A DNA stretch of 64,000 bases from Lachnospiraceae bacterium (GTDB lineage Bacteria > Bacillota > Clostridia > Lachnospirales > Lachnospiraceae), in the NCBI GenBank assembly GCA_017548765.1, contig JAFYZH010000096.1, positions 1 through 64,000 of the forward strand. The letters are read 5' to 3'. A program made the position numbers and the translations under genes. The notes below the pieces were generated by a model. The model was given only the letters and a program-made list of their open reading frames with translations, was not told where the DNA came from and ran no database searches. Shown here one piece after another: positions 48,138 to 57,516 of the stretch; within the stretch, counting starts at the first letter, position 1; each line of letters starts with the position of its first letter.

Positions 48138-50783
48138 ATGAATATCAGCAGATTTACACAAAAGTCTACCGAAGCGGTCCAGCAGAGTGAGAAACTGGCG
48201 TATAAATACGGGAACCAGCAGATCGAGCAGGAGCACTTTTTACTGGCTTTGCTGCAGCAGGAAGACAGCCTGATCGCGAAACTTTTGGAGAAGATGGCGA
48301 TCGATCCGAAGCTCTTGCAGCAGCGCGTTGAGGAGATCATTCAGAAGAAGGTAAAGGTATCCGGAGATGTCCAGGTATATTTTTCCGGTCCGTTAAATAA
48401 AGTTATCATCAGCGGTGAGGATGAAGCAAAACAGATGGGCGATGACTACACGTCGGTCGAACATCTGTTTTTGGCGCTCATCAAATACAGCGCCGGCGAT
48501 ACCAAGACGCTGTTCCGCGACTTCGGCGTAAACCGTGAAGGTTTCCTGATGGCACTGAAATCCGTACGCGGAAGCCAGAGAGTGACATCCGATAATCCCG
48601 AGGCGACCTATGAGTCCCTGGAGAAATACGGAACCGAGCTCGTGGAGAAGGCACGCCAGCAGAAGATGGACCCCGTTATCGGACGTGATGAAGAGATCCG
48701 TCGTATCGTGCGTATATTGTCCCGTAAGGCTAAAAATAACCCGTGTCTGATCGGTGAACCGGGTGTCGGTAAGACCGCGGTCATCGAAGGTCTGGCGCAG
48801 CGTATCGTACGCGGCGACGTTCCGCAGGCCTTGAAGGATAAGAAGATCTTCTCCCTCGATATGGGCGCACTGGTCGCAGGCGCGAAGTATCGTGGTGAGT
48901 TCGAGGAGAGACTGAAGTCCGTACTCGAAGAAGTTAAGAACAGCGATGGCCAGATCATCCTGTTCATCGATGAGTTGCACCTGATCGTAGGCGCAGGTAA
49001 GACCGACGGTGCCATGGATGCCAGCAACATGCTGAAGCCCATGCTCGCGCGTGGTGAGCTGCGTTGTATCGGTGCGACGACACTGGATGAGTATCGTCAG
49101 TACATCGAGAAGGATCCGGCCCTGGAGCGTCGTTTCCAGCCTGTTCTGGTCGATGAACCTTCCGTTGAGGATACCATTTCCATCCTGCGTGGTCTGAAGG
49201 AGCGCTACGAAGTATTCCACGGCGTAAAGATCACAGACGGTGCCCTCGTGGCAGCGGCTACATTGTCCAATCGTTACATTTCCGACCGTTTCCTTCCGGA
49301 TAAGGCGATCGACCTCGTGGACGAGGCGTGCGCGATGGTAAAGACCGAGCTCGACTCCATGCCGGCAGATCTCGATGAGATCTCCCGTAAGGTCATGCAG
49401 ATGGAGATCGAAGAGGCGGCTCTGAAGAAAGAGACGGATAAGCTGTCCCGTGAGCGTCTGGCGGAACTGTCCGAAGAACTCACGAAGAAGCGTGAAGAAC
49501 TGAATATCCAGATGGCGAAGTGGGAAGAGGAGAAGAAGCAACTCGAATCCATTTCCGTCATCCGTGAAGAGATCGATGATATCAATAAGCAGATCCAGGC
49601 AGCGATGCAGGAATACAACCTGGAGAAGGCTGCCGAGCTGCAGTACGGCAAACTGCCCGATGCGCAGAAGCGTCTGGCTGCTGCCGAAGTTGCACAGCAG
49701 AACCACGATTACTCACTGGTGCATGAGGCCGTGACCGAGGAAGAGATCGGCATCATCGTTTCCCGCTGGACGAATATCCCTGTGACGAAACTGACCGAAA
49801 GTGAGCGTAATAAGACCCTGCATCTCGATGAAGAGCTCCATAAGAGAGTCATCGGCCAGGATGATGCCGTTACGAAGGTTTCCGAGTCCATCATCCGTTC
49901 CCGTGCAGGTATCAAGGATCCCGGCAAGCCCATCGGTTCCTTCCTGTTTTTGGGACCTACCGGTGTCGGTAAGACGGAGCTTGCGAAGGCTCTGGCCCAG
50001 AACCTCTTCGATGACGAGAACAACATGGTGCGTCTCGATATGACCGAGTACATGGAGAAGCACTCCGTATCCCGTCTGATCGGAGCGCCGCCCGGATATG
50101 TCGGCTACGAGGAGGGTGGTCAGCTGACCGAGGCTGTCCGCAGAAAGCCGTACTCCGTTATCCTCTTTGATGAGGTCGAGAAGGCCCACGCTGACGTTTT
50201 CAATATCCTCTTACAAATCCTCGACGACGGTCGTGTAACCGACTCTCAGGGCCGTACAGTCGATTTTAAGAACACAGTTATCATTCTCACCAGTAACATC
50301 GGTTCCCAGTACCTGTTGGACGGCATCGATGAGGATGGCGTTATCAGCGAAGAAGCGAAAGAAATGGTCTACAACGACCTTCGCGAGCACTTCCGTCCGG
50401 AATTCCTGAACCGTCTGGATGAGACCATTCTCTTTAAGCCGCTCACAAAGGAGAACATCACCGGTATCATGGATCTCATGCTTGCATCGGTAAATAAGAG
50501 ACTGGTCGAGAAGCAGCTCGTTATCGAGCTGACACCCGCGGCAAAGCAGTATGTCATCGATGAGGGTTACGATCCCGCTTACGGTGCGCGTCCGCTGAAG
50601 AGATTCCTGCAGAAGCATGTCGAGACATTGGCCGCAAAGCTGATCCTCGAAGGCGCATTGTCCATGGGAGATTCGATTCGGATCGATCTGGATGCAGAGA
50701 AGGAAGAACTGTTCGCAACAGCAGTCCCTGCGGAAAATGCAGAGGCCGCGAAGGATAACGATCCCGAAGCTACGAAGGAGTAA
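48138..50783 (+). CDS. clpB: ClpB disaggregase
   Basis: 881 residues. Hexameric AAA+ chaperone that pulls proteins out of aggregates with DnaK. Start ATG 48138 lies at the right distance from AAGGAG (48123-48128); the ATG at 48129 is too close. Double Clp-N domain, first ATPase with GEPGVGKTA (about residue 207), coiled-coil M domain (about 405-525), second ATPase with [10 protein letters not shown] (about 605), and C-terminal D2-small domain. The M domain and lack of an IGF loop make it ClpB rather than ClpA/C. Two bases separate its stop from the next gene's ATG. Regulated by CIRCE. Confidence 0.97.
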   Translation: MNISRFTQKSTEAVQQSEKLAYKYGNQQIEQEHFLLALLQQEDSLIAKLLEKMAIDPKLLQQRVEEIIQKKVKVSGDVQVYFSGPLNKVIISGEDEAKQMGDDYTSVEHLFLALIKYSAGDTKTLFRDFGVNREGFLMALKSVRGSQRVTSDNPEATYESLEKYGTELVEKARQQKMDPVIGRDEEIRRIVRILSRKAKNNPCLIGEPGVGKTAVIEGLAQRIVRGDVPQALKDKKIFSLDMGALVAGAKYRGEFEERLKSVLEEVKNSDGQIILFIDELHLIVGAGKTDGAMDASNMLKPMLARGELRCIGATTLDEYRQYIEKDPALERRFQPVLVDEPSVEDTISILRGLKERYEVFHGVKITDGALVAAATLSNRYISDRFLPDKAIDLVDEACAMVKTELDSMPADLDEISRKVMQMEIEEAALKKETDKLSRERLAELSEELTKKREELNIQMAKWEEEKKQLESISVIREEIDDINKQIQAAMQEYNLEKAAELQYGKLPDAQKRLAAAEVAQQNHDYSLVHEAVTEEEIGIIVSRWTNIPVTKLTESERNKTLHLDEELHKRVIGQDDAVTKVSESIIRSRAGIKDPGKPIGSFLFLGPTGVGKTELAKALAQNLFDDENNMVRLDMTEYMEKHSVSRLIGAPPGYVGYEEGGQLTEAVRRKPYSVILFDEVEKAHADVFNILLQILDDGRVTDSQGRTVDFKNTVIILTSNIGSQYLLDGIDEDGVISEEAKEMVYNDLREHFRPEFLNRLDETILFKPLTKENITGIMDLMLASVNKRLVEKQLVIELTPAAKQYVIDEGYDPAYGARPLKRFLQKHVETLAAKLILEGALSMGDSIRIDLDAEKEELFATAVPAENAEAAKDNDPEATKE

Positions 50784-50785
50784 TT

Positions 50786-51850
50786 ATGCAGCAATTTCAA
50801 TTGCCCTACCACCTGATCGTGGAAGAGGGCGTGTTTTCCCGCGTGGATCAGGTCATGAAGGACTGCATTCCGGACATCAAAAAACGGAAGGCCATCCTGG
50901 TCACCGATGCGAACCTGAAGGATATCTTCGCGAATGTCATCCATGATATTCAGAGAGACCTGAAAGACTGCGAACTGTATCTGGTTTCGACCGGATCCTT
51001 TGACAGCGCAGTTGAGCTCGCTAAGCATATCTGCGTGGAAAATATAACACTCGTCATCGGTCTGGGCGGCGGTTCCGTCCTGGACCTGGCGAAGTATGCC
51101 GCGTTTGTTTCGAAGACACTGTTCCTGTGCCTGCCCACTACGCTGAGTAACGACGGCATCGCGTCGCCCCATGCGGTCCTCGGGACCGAAGGACGGGCGC
51201 GTAAGACCTTCGGTTGCGGCATCCCTGCCGCGGTCATCGTGGATGCCAATGTCATCCTGACGGCACCGAAGCACCAGTTGCTGTCCGGTATCGGCGACAC
51301 CGTGAGTAAATACACGGCGCTTAACGACTGGAAGCTCGCGGCGCAGAAGAAGCAGAGCACGATGGAAGACTTCGCGTATATGATGTCGAAGATGGCGTTC
51401 AACTCCATCTGCTATAATGTGAATAAGGACATCTACAGTAAGGATTTCATCAAGATGCTGACGCATGCCCTCGTTATGGGCGGCCTGGCGATGGAGATCG
51501 CGGGCAGTTCCCGCCCGTCTTCGGGTTCCGAACATTTGTTCTGCCACGCGCTTGAGGAGTGCTACGCCGACCGCGTATCATTGCCCCATGGAATAGCGGT
51601 GGCAGTCGGAAGCTACGGCGCCTGCATCTTCCAGGGACGGAACATCGAGAAGATCACGAAGATGCTGAAGGATTACGAGATCCCTGTATGCCCTTCGAAA
51701 CTCGGCATTTCCAAAGATGTCTTCATCGGAGCATGGCAGAAGGCGGCCGGCACCCGTGCGGACCGTTACACGATATTAAACGAGACCGATCTTTCCGACG
51801 AACGACTCGGAAAGCTCTACGATCAGATGGAGGAAGTATTCGGTGCGTAA
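50786..51850 (+). CDS. egsA: sn-Glycerol-1-phosphate dehydrogenase (EgsA/AraM family)
   Basis: 354 residues. Reduces dihydroxyacetone phosphate to sn-glycerol-1-phosphate with NAD(P)H. The family is recognised by GLGGGSVLDLAKY (nucleotide) and LPTTLSNDGIASPHAVL. Metal ligands fit D171 (GIGDTVSK), H250 (SGSEHLFCH) and H268 (LPHGIAVA). In archaea the product forms the membrane-lipid backbone; in Bacillus AraM supplies G1P for a prenylated lipid made by PcrB. No PcrB gene is in the window. AAGGAG overlaps the end of clpB. Its stop overlaps the GTG of the next gene by eight bases. Confidence 0.93.
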   Translation: MQQFQLPYHLIVEEGVFSRVDQVMKDCIPDIKKRKAILVTDANLKDIFANVIHDIQRDLKDCELYLVSTGSFDSAVELAKHICVENITLVIGLGGGSVLDLAKYAAFVSKTLFLCLPTTLSNDGIASPHAVLGTEGRARKTFGCGIPAAVIVDANVILTAPKHQLLSGIGDTVSKYTALNDWKLAAQKKQSTMEDFAYMMSKMAFNSICYNVNKDIYSKDFIKMLTHALVMGGLAMEIAGSSRPSSGSEHLFCHALEECYADRVSLPHGIAVAVGSYGACIFQGRNIEKITKMLKDYEIPVCPSKLGISKDVFIGAWQKAAGTRADRYTILNETDLSDERLGKLYDQMEEVFGA

Positions 51851-53462
51851 AGAAAACCTGCTGCAAGGCATAGATTTCCGCATGGTTTATGAGGGAACAT
51901 CGGCCGCTTCGACGGAAGTGACCGGCGTGACCGCAAAAATGGATAATCGCCGTATCATACCCGGCGATCTGTACGTTTGCGTCCGCGGCGTGCGCTTTGA
52001 CTCACATTCAGTGATCTGTGATGTGATCCGGCGCGGCGCGGCGCTCGTCGTTATAGAAGAGGATCAGACCGAGACGGTCCTGAAGAATATCCGTGCGCAG
52101 GAGAACGGGGACGCAGGCTTTGCCGCTTCGCTATCCCGTGTGACCATCGTCTCCACGGATAATGTCCGCAAAACGAAGGCGCTTCTGATCGCGAATTACT
52201 ACGGACATCCGGAGCGAAAGATGAAGATGATCGCCCTGACCGGATCCAAAGGTAAGACGACGACCACGCACATGATCTCCGAGATCCTGAACGCCGCCGG
52301 TCACAAGTGCGGCAGCGTCGGCTCCAGCGGCGCCATCGTCGACGGACAGATGGAGGAACTGCCGAATTCGACGCCGGATTCGGACGAACTGTTCCGTATC
52401 CTCGACGGCTTCGTGAAAGCGGGCTGCGAGTGCGCGGTCGTGGAGTGTTCCTCCGCCGGCATCATGATGGACCGCATCGCGGGCATCAAGTTTGACTATG
52501 CTTTGTTTTTGAATATCGTTGAGGGCGACCATATCAGCCCCATCGAACATAAGAGTTTTGAAGAATATCTGCATTTCAAGAGCATGCTGATGGATGTCGC
52601 CAGTCAGCCCATCGTATGTTATGATTCGCAGCATTTGGATGCCTTCCTCGCGGAGATCCGCGGCCGTGGCATCCGTAATACGGTGTTCTTCGGCACGGGT
52701 CCGAAGCCCGCGGAGTTTAAGCTGCTGGATGGTGAGCAGGCATTGTTCTACGCGGACAATGCCCACGAGACCTCCGACCGTTTCCGACCCATGGTCCACA
52801 TGGACGTTTACGAGGAGGGCGCAAAAGAGTCGCCGGCAGCCTCCGTGGATGTGAATTTCCCCGGCCTGTATCAGGTGGGCAATGCGATGGCCGCCATTAC
52901 GGTCACACGTTTGATGGGCGTCTCTTACGAGACCATTATCGATACGCTCAGCCGCATTCATGTGCCCGGCCGTCTGGATATGGTCTACCAGAGCACGCGT
53001 TTCTCCGTTTGCGTGGATTTCGCGCACAACGGTTACAGCACACGCAACCTGCTTGTGTCCCTGCGGCATTTCCTGCCGAAACGTCTGGTCTGCATCTTCT
53101 CTGCGGATGGCAATCGTGCATTGTCCCGAAGATTCGAGATGGGAGAGGCCAGCGGAAGACTCGCGGATCTGTCCATCGTTACCTCGGGTCACAACCGCTA
53201 CGAGACCTTTGAAAACATTTTCCTGACGATCGCCCAGGGACTTAAGCTGACGAAGGGAAACTATGTAGTCATTCCCAACCGAAAGAAAGCGATCCGCTAT
53301 GCGATCGAACACGTACAGGAAGGCGATCTGATTGCAATCATCGATCTGGGTCAGGAGACCTATCAGGAGATAGGCGGCAAAAAGATCCCTTACAGTGATA
53401 CCGAATTCGTTAAGAAGGTCATCGCCGAAGTGATCCCTCCGGAGACACTGGAGATGCCGTAA
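51843..53462 (+). CDS. MurE-like Mur ligase of unassigned substrate
   Basis: 539 residues with the three Mur-ligase domains. N-terminal domain as in MurE (VTAKMDNRRIIPGDLYVCVRG); central ATPase domain with P-loop GSKGKTTTT (K138) and a likely carbamylated K246 in HFKSML; C-terminal domain from about residue 375. The MurE-specific motifs are altered: where MurE has a GCGGxRDxxKRP block there is SADGNRALSRRFEMG, and where it has the amino-acid-selecting TSDNPRxE there is TSGHNRYE. So it probably adds a different amino acid, or to a different acceptor, than MurE. GTG start after GGAGG, overlapping egsA. It resembles the MurE-like half of cyanophycin synthetase. The true murE is expected elsewhere. 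Confidence 0.88.
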   Translation: MRKENLLQGIDFRMVYEGTSAASTEVTGVTAKMDNRRIIPGDLYVCVRGVRFDSHSVICDVIRRGAALVVIEEDQTETVLKNIRAQENGDAGFAASLSRVTIVSTDNVRKTKALLIANYYGHPERKMKMIALTGSKGKTTTTHMISEILNAAGHKCGSVGSSGAIVDGQMEELPNSTPDSDELFRILDGFVKAGCECAVVECSSAGIMMDRIAGIKFDYALFLNIVEGDHISPIEHKSFEEYLHFKSMLMDVASQPIVCYDSQHLDAFLAEIRGRGIRNTVFFGTGPKPAEFKLLDGEQALFYADNAHETSDRFRPMVHMDVYEEGAKESPAASVDVNFPGLYQVGNAMAAITVTRLMGVSYETIIDTLSRIHVPGRLDMVYQSTRFSVCVDFAHNGYSTRNLLVSLRHFLPKRLVCIFSADGNRALSRRFEMGEASGRLADLSIVTSGHNRYETFENIFLTIAQGLKLTKGNYVVIPNRKKAIRYAIEHVQEGDLIAIIDLGQETYQEIGGKKIPYSDTEFVKKVIAEVIPPETLEMP

Positions 53463-53473
53463 ACAGGAGAACT

Positions 53474-54481
53474 ATGAGTACATTTGTCAAATTGATCAAA
53501 GAGATCTGCCAGGAGAAAGGGATCACGTGCACCGGTTTTTCCGGGGACTGGGCCTTTCTGCTTTCGAAGGATGATAAAAAGGCATTCATATTCGGCTACC
53601 AGTTCGGGCTGGATCTGGCCGCGCAGGCAGCCGTTTGTAAGGATAAGGCGATCGCGGCCGATATGATGGAGCATCTGGGCATCCCTTGCGTTCCACATAC
53701 CTGCTTTATGTCGCCTGCCCATCCCGAGTACATCTTCGGCGATACCGGTTACTATGCCGATATGGCGGCGCTTTTAAAGAAATATAAAAAGGTCGTTTGC
53801 AAGGATAATCAGGGCACCGGAGGCCATCTGGTCTTCGTTGCGGAAACCCAGAAGGAACTTGAGTATGCCGCGCATTGTATCTATGCGGAGGCGCCCTCCA
53901 TGTGCATTTCCCCTTATGTTCCGATCCGCGACGAGATGCGGTGCATCATGCTCGACGGGAAGGTTCAGGTGGTCTTCCGGAAATGTCGCCCGCAGCTGAT
54001 CGGCGACGGTGTGCACACCGTGCAGGAACTGCTTTCGATGAAAGTTGCGGAAGATCCCGCATTTGCCGATCGGTTGTTATCCGGCGAGACGGTTTCCTAC
54101 GATTTCGAGCACGGAGATAAAAAGCATAAGAAGGGCGCATATGTGCCGAAGAAGGACGAGAGCTACGTGCTGTCCTGGAAGCATAATCTGGGTCAGGGAG
54201 CAGCGCCGGAGATCTTATATCCGGTTTCTAAAAAGAGCCCTATATCTGACGCGGACGCCGAAGCCGCTGCTAAAGCGGTCGAGCTGGCGCAAAAGGTCAC
54301 GGATGCATTCAAACTCCGCTTTGTATCCTGCGACGTGATCCGCACCTACGATGACCGCTACATGATCCTCGAGGTCAATAACGGCGTCATGATGGAGAAC
54401 CTTGCGTCCTATAACGAAGAGTGTTATAAACTCGCTAAGAAGATCTATACAAAGGCCATCGAGAAAAGCATGAGGAATTGA
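53474..54481 (+). CDS. ATP-grasp ligase, cyanophycin-synthetase/GshAB-like
   Basis: 335 residues. ATP-grasp fold shown by KDNQGTGGHLVF (glycine-rich loop, about residues 109-120), a DEMRCIMLDGKVQVVFRK strand pair, and a metal-binding EVNNG with E300. The segment IGDGVHTVQELL (about 176-187) is a signature shared with the ATP-grasp domains of cyanophycin synthetase and the GshAB glutathione enzyme. Such enzymes form an amide bond between a carboxylate and an amine through an acyl phosphate. Begins 12 bases after the Mur-ligase stop with its own CAGGAG site. Likely acts on the same molecule as the Mur ligase. Confidence 0.88.
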   Translation: MSTFVKLIKEICQEKGITCTGFSGDWAFLLSKDDKKAFIFGYQFGLDLAAQAAVCKDKAIAADMMEHLGIPCVPHTCFMSPAHPEYIFGDTGYYADMAALLKKYKKVVCKDNQGTGGHLVFVAETQKELEYAAHCIYAEAPSMCISPYVPIRDEMRCIMLDGKVQVVFRKCRPQLIGDGVHTVQELLSMKVAEDPAFADRLLSGETVSYDFEHGDKKHKKGAYVPKKDESYVLSWKHNLGQGAAPEILYPVSKKSPISDADAEAAAKAVELAQKVTDAFKLRFVSCDVIRTYDDRYMILEVNNGVMMENLASYNEECYKLAKKIYTKAIEKSMRN

Positions 54482-54485
54482 TAAA

Positions 54486-54527
54486 GCTGCGTTGCAGGAC
54501 CCTTCCTGCGGCGCGGCTTCCTCGTTT
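54486..54527 (+). terminator. Possible terminator after ATP-grasp gene
   Basis: A 13-bp stem (54486-54498 with 54505-54517, three G-T wobbles), loop ACCCTT. The following T-tract is interrupted (TTCCTCGTTT), so termination may be partial. Confidence 0.5.
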
Positions 54528-54533
54528 ACGTGC

Positions 54534-54562
54534 TTGCATTTTCCGTGTAAAACAAGTATAAT
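54534..54562 (+). promoter_or_regulatory. Promoter of TPR/lipoprotein group
   Basis: TTGCAT (54534-54539), 17-base spacer, TATAAT (54557-54562); 31 bases before the ATG at 54594. Confidence 0.8.
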
Positions 54563-54593
54563 AAAATGTAAACTTTCCGCGGAGGTTTTAAAC

Positions 54594-54737
54594 ATGCTGA
54601 ATTTTGAAGAAGAGCTTACGAAGTTTAAACCGAGCCTCGAGTTAAAAGATACCGAGGAGACGATAAAAAATACACCGCTGGTGGATGTTACGGATATATT
54701 GGCCAGGATCTTGAAGGATGCATCGGATAAGGAGTAA
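54594..54737 (+). CDS. 47-residue acidic protein
   Basis: ATG at 54594 is eight bases after GGAGG and just downstream of a strong promoter; the open frame upstream of it covers that promoter and is not used. The product begins MLNFEEELTKFKPSLEL and is helical and charged, without cysteines or membrane helix. It ends four bases before the TPR protein gene. I do not recognise a family. It may be a small partner of that protein. Confidence 0.65.
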   Translation: MLNFEEELTKFKPSLELKDTEETIKNTPLVDVTDILARILKDASDKE

Positions 54738-54740
54738 AAC

Positions 54741-56138
54741 ATGCAATGTTTGATATGCGGGGCGAAGCTGTCGAAGCAGGACGTCTGCCTGACATGCGGT
54801 ACCGATATCCGGTTGTATCGAGAGATCATTCAAACGTCGAACTCCTATTACAATCTGGGATTGGAGCGCGCGAAGCGACGGGATCTGACCGGAGCGCTGA
54901 CAGCATTGCACCAATGTTTAAATCTGAATAAGAAACACTATGAAGCGCGAAATCTCCTCGGGTTGATCTATTATGAACTCGGCGAGTTGGTTTTCGCTCT
55001 GCGTGAGTGGGTCATCAGTAAGAACCTGAACGATAAGGATAATCCTGCCGACGGCTATCTTAAGCAGGTGGAAACGACGCAGAAGGCCCTGTCGGCGAAC
55101 CTGCACCGATATAATAATGCGCTACATTATCTGGAGGTGGGCAGCCGCGATCTGGCGCTACTGTCGCTGAAACGTATCGTTTCAAAACCGTACAACAATG
55201 TTAAGGCATATCAGTTGCTGGCGCTTTTGTACATGCAGGACGGCGCTTACACGAAGGCGGAGCGTCTGCTGAAACGTTGCGCGGCCATCGATTGCGGTGA
55301 CTCGACGACCATCCGCTATTTAGAGGCGATCAATGAAGCCCGTAAGAACGATACATCATTGTCCGATGTAGTGAAAGGGCGTTTCGCTTCCGAGGAGGAT
55401 GGAGTTATAACCCCGGCATCTGCGATCCGGGAATACAGTTCTTATGTTGTTTACGCGATGTATATCGCGATCGGTTTTCTGCTTGGAGCCTTACTCATCT
55501 ATTTCATCGTCGTGCCTTCGGTACGAAGGATCGAGCAGGGTGAGGCGCGAGCCATGCTGACCGACAGTCTCACGCAGGTCTCGAACCTGCGAACGGAGAT
55601 CATGCGGTTGCAGACCGATAATTCGAACCTGCAGGATGAGGTCGACCGTTTGCAAAGAAGCGTGAATGAGCGCGACAGCGCCGCTTCAACGGCGACGGAA
55701 ACGATCGCCGGTCTGCGGGAGCAGCTGACCTCGTATCAGACCTTGATCGGTGTCATGAAGATGTACGTCGATGAGGATTACCTGAAGGCGATGAATGCTT
55801 ATCTGGATCTCGACTCGCAATCCGAAGATAAGTTTTACGCTGAGGCATATCGTGCGATCAAGGATGATATGCACGAGACGATGTGGTACCGTTTGTATTA
55901 CGCAGGCCTGCGTTATCGTGACCAGTTGGATTACGAACGTGCCATCGAGTATCTGTCACAGGCAAATACTCTTCAGCCGACATCCGAGCCGGTGCTGTAT
56001 TACCTGGCGTTGTGTTATGAGTCGGTCAATAATATCACTGCCATGACAAACTGCCTGAACCAGTTGATCGCTCTCGACCCCGAGAGCCAGTGGTCGGCAC
56101 AGGCTTATACGAAGTTGCAAGCTTACCGCGGCAGATGA
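54741..56138 (+). CDS. Membrane protein with zinc ribbon and TPR repeats on both sides of the membrane
   Basis: 465 residues. N-terminal zinc ribbon CLICG ... CLTCG (Cys 3, 6, 16, 19), then TPR-like helical repeats (about residues 30-200) in the cytoplasm, one membrane helix (about 237-260), a coiled coil (about 268-330), and a second TPR region (about 345-465) that should be outside. A double TPR protein across the membrane suggests a scaffold linking cytoplasmic and envelope parts. I do not know a named family. AAGGAG precedes the ATG; a lipoprotein gene follows. Confidence 0.8.
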   Translation: MQCLICGAKLSKQDVCLTCGTDIRLYREIIQTSNSYYNLGLERAKRRDLTGALTALHQCLNLNKKHYEARNLLGLIYYELGELVFALREWVISKNLNDKDNPADGYLKQVETTQKALSANLHRYNNALHYLEVGSRDLALLSLKRIVSKPYNNVKAYQLLALLYMQDGAYTKAERLLKRCAAIDCGDSTTIRYLEAINEARKNDTSLSDVVKGRFASEEDGVITPASAIREYSSYVVYAMYIAIGFLLGALLIYFIVVPSVRRIEQGEARAMLTDSLTQVSNLRTEIMRLQTDNSNLQDEVDRLQRSVNERDSAASTATETIAGLREQLTSYQTLIGVMKMYVDEDYLKAMNAYLDLDSQSEDKFYAEAYRAIKDDMHETMWYRLYYAGLRYRDQLDYERAIEYLSQANTLQPTSEPVLYYLALCYESVNNITAMTNCLNQLIALDPESQWSAQAYTKLQAYRGR

Positions 56139-56178
56139 TCGCCGCGCGTGACCTGAAACAAAGAAGGGAGGTCTTTCT

Positions 56179-57513
56179 TTGCGTAAAGTAGTCCGTTTCC
56201 TATGTTTGCTTATATTACTGCCCGGTACATGCGCCTGTAACGGCGGACATGTTTCTGAAACCGAGCCGGATACACAGGAGATCTATAGTACGGCTGCTTC
56301 TTCAGAGGGACCTTCTTTTTCTGCGCCCGGTGATACGGAGAATAAAACGGAAGCCTTAACTACAGTTCCTTTGAAAGAAGAGATCACAACGGAAATATCC
56401 ACTACGGAGGAACCGACTACAGAGGCGCCGCGTGAATTGACCGTGTCTTATGTCGGGCCGCAGCGCTACGAAATGGATCGTGTGGCGATCAATGATTTCC
56501 GGATCTGCGTTATGCAGAATGGAGAAGTCCTCGAAGAGAATCCCCAGGGCTGGTCTGCGGATCTGTCGCCTCTTTTGACAGCGGGAGAGAATACATATCG
56601 GATCGCGTATGAGGATATGGCATGCGAGGTCACGGTGACCGCTCTTCCCGGCATGGCGGATGGAAGCACGATCTGTGGTCCCGGAGAAGCATCCACTAAG
56701 AAGATCTCCGGACAGAAAGTGCTGGTCTCGTCACTGGGATTCCTTTCAAAAGCATATGCCCCGGAGAAGACGGATCCGTTTACGATCATGGCGCTGTCGG
56801 AACACGAACTGACGCATAAGGATCGAACCGCTCTGTTTGTGCGGGAGATCCTCGGACGCTATGACATCCGCCTTCCTTACGAAACGGAGCAGATCGAGAC
56901 CTATGGTATCGAGGTCCCCAGGGAGCAGGTGAAGGTAGGCGATGTGGTCTGCTTTACCGATATGCAGGCCGACGGAGACGCGGAAGAGAGGCTTCTCGGC
57001 ATTTACGTGGGCGGAGATTTCGTTCTCTCCCTGAACACGGAGGATAAAGCGGATTTTTACTGGATGCATGATACGACATGCAGGCGTTTGTATGACAACA
57101 CCTGCGATCTGTCCGGCGAGGAGAGTTTCGTCTACGTGATCGATGCATTTAAGAAGCAGAAGATCTACGGGGAATGGGTGACTTCTTACGTGGATGATGT
57201 CCCTTACATGATCGGACGGATCCGGAATTTCTTCTTTACCGTGGATCTGAATTCCTGCGTGGACGGGTATTATCCTACCTATTTTTGCTATGATGACTTC
57301 CGGCTTCCCGAAGAGTTCGTGGAGCAGTGGAAGAAACAATATTTGAAAAAGAATGCACTGTGTGAGGTCATGAAGAACGGAGAGTACATCCGCTTCGACG
57401 CCGCAGGGAATTATCATTTTAAGGTCGATTGCGACCGGGAGACATGGAAGAGTCTGACGCCGGGGGTTTATGGCGAGTACTGGAATATGGACTGGTCCTT
57501 CCTGATGGGGTAA
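56179..57513 (+). CDS. Probable lipoprotein with degenerate NlpC/P60-like region
   Basis: 444 residues, TTG start seven bases after GGGAGG. A hydrophobic signal segment ends near Cys20 (TCAC), a loose lipobox. A Thr/Glu/Pro linker (to about residue 90) follows, then an Ig-like region and, at about 170-330, a segment with VKVGDVVCFTD and LLGIYVGGDF resembling the GD-V-F and H-V-GIY blocks of NlpC/P60 peptidases. The usual catalytic His before GIY is not seen and no Cys is in the expected helix, so hydrolase activity is doubtful. The exact family is uncertain. Follows the TPR protein by 40 bases; a MATE exporter begins 3 bases after it. Confidence 0.65.
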   Translation: MRKVVRFLCLLILLPGTCACNGGHVSETEPDTQEIYSTAASSEGPSFSAPGDTENKTEALTTVPLKEEITTEISTTEEPTTEAPRELTVSYVGPQRYEMDRVAINDFRICVMQNGEVLEENPQGWSADLSPLLTAGENTYRIAYEDMACEVTVTALPGMADGSTICGPGEASTKKISGQKVLVSSLGFLSKAYAPEKTDPFTIMALSEHELTHKDRTALFVREILGRYDIRLPYETEQIETYGIEVPREQVKVGDVVCFTDMQADGDAEERLLGIYVGGDFVLSLNTEDKADFYWMHDTTCRRLYDNTCDLSGEESFVYVIDAFKKQKIYGEWVTSYVDDVPYMIGRIRNFFFTVDLNSCVDGYYPTYFCYDDFRLPEEFVEQWKKQYLKKNALCEVMKNGEYIRFDAAGNYHFKVDCDRETWKSLTPGVYGEYWNMDWSFLMG

Positions 57514-57516
57514 ATC

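Noticed and set aside
48393..49706. Long open frame of 437 codons on the - strand
   Set aside because: Antisense to clpB, which shows all its domains.
51843..53462. Assignment as MurE (UDP-MurNAc-tripeptide synthetase)
   Set aside because: The overall fold agrees, but the arginine block and the amino-acid-selecting DNPR-type motif are replaced, and the neighbours are not wall-synthesis genes.
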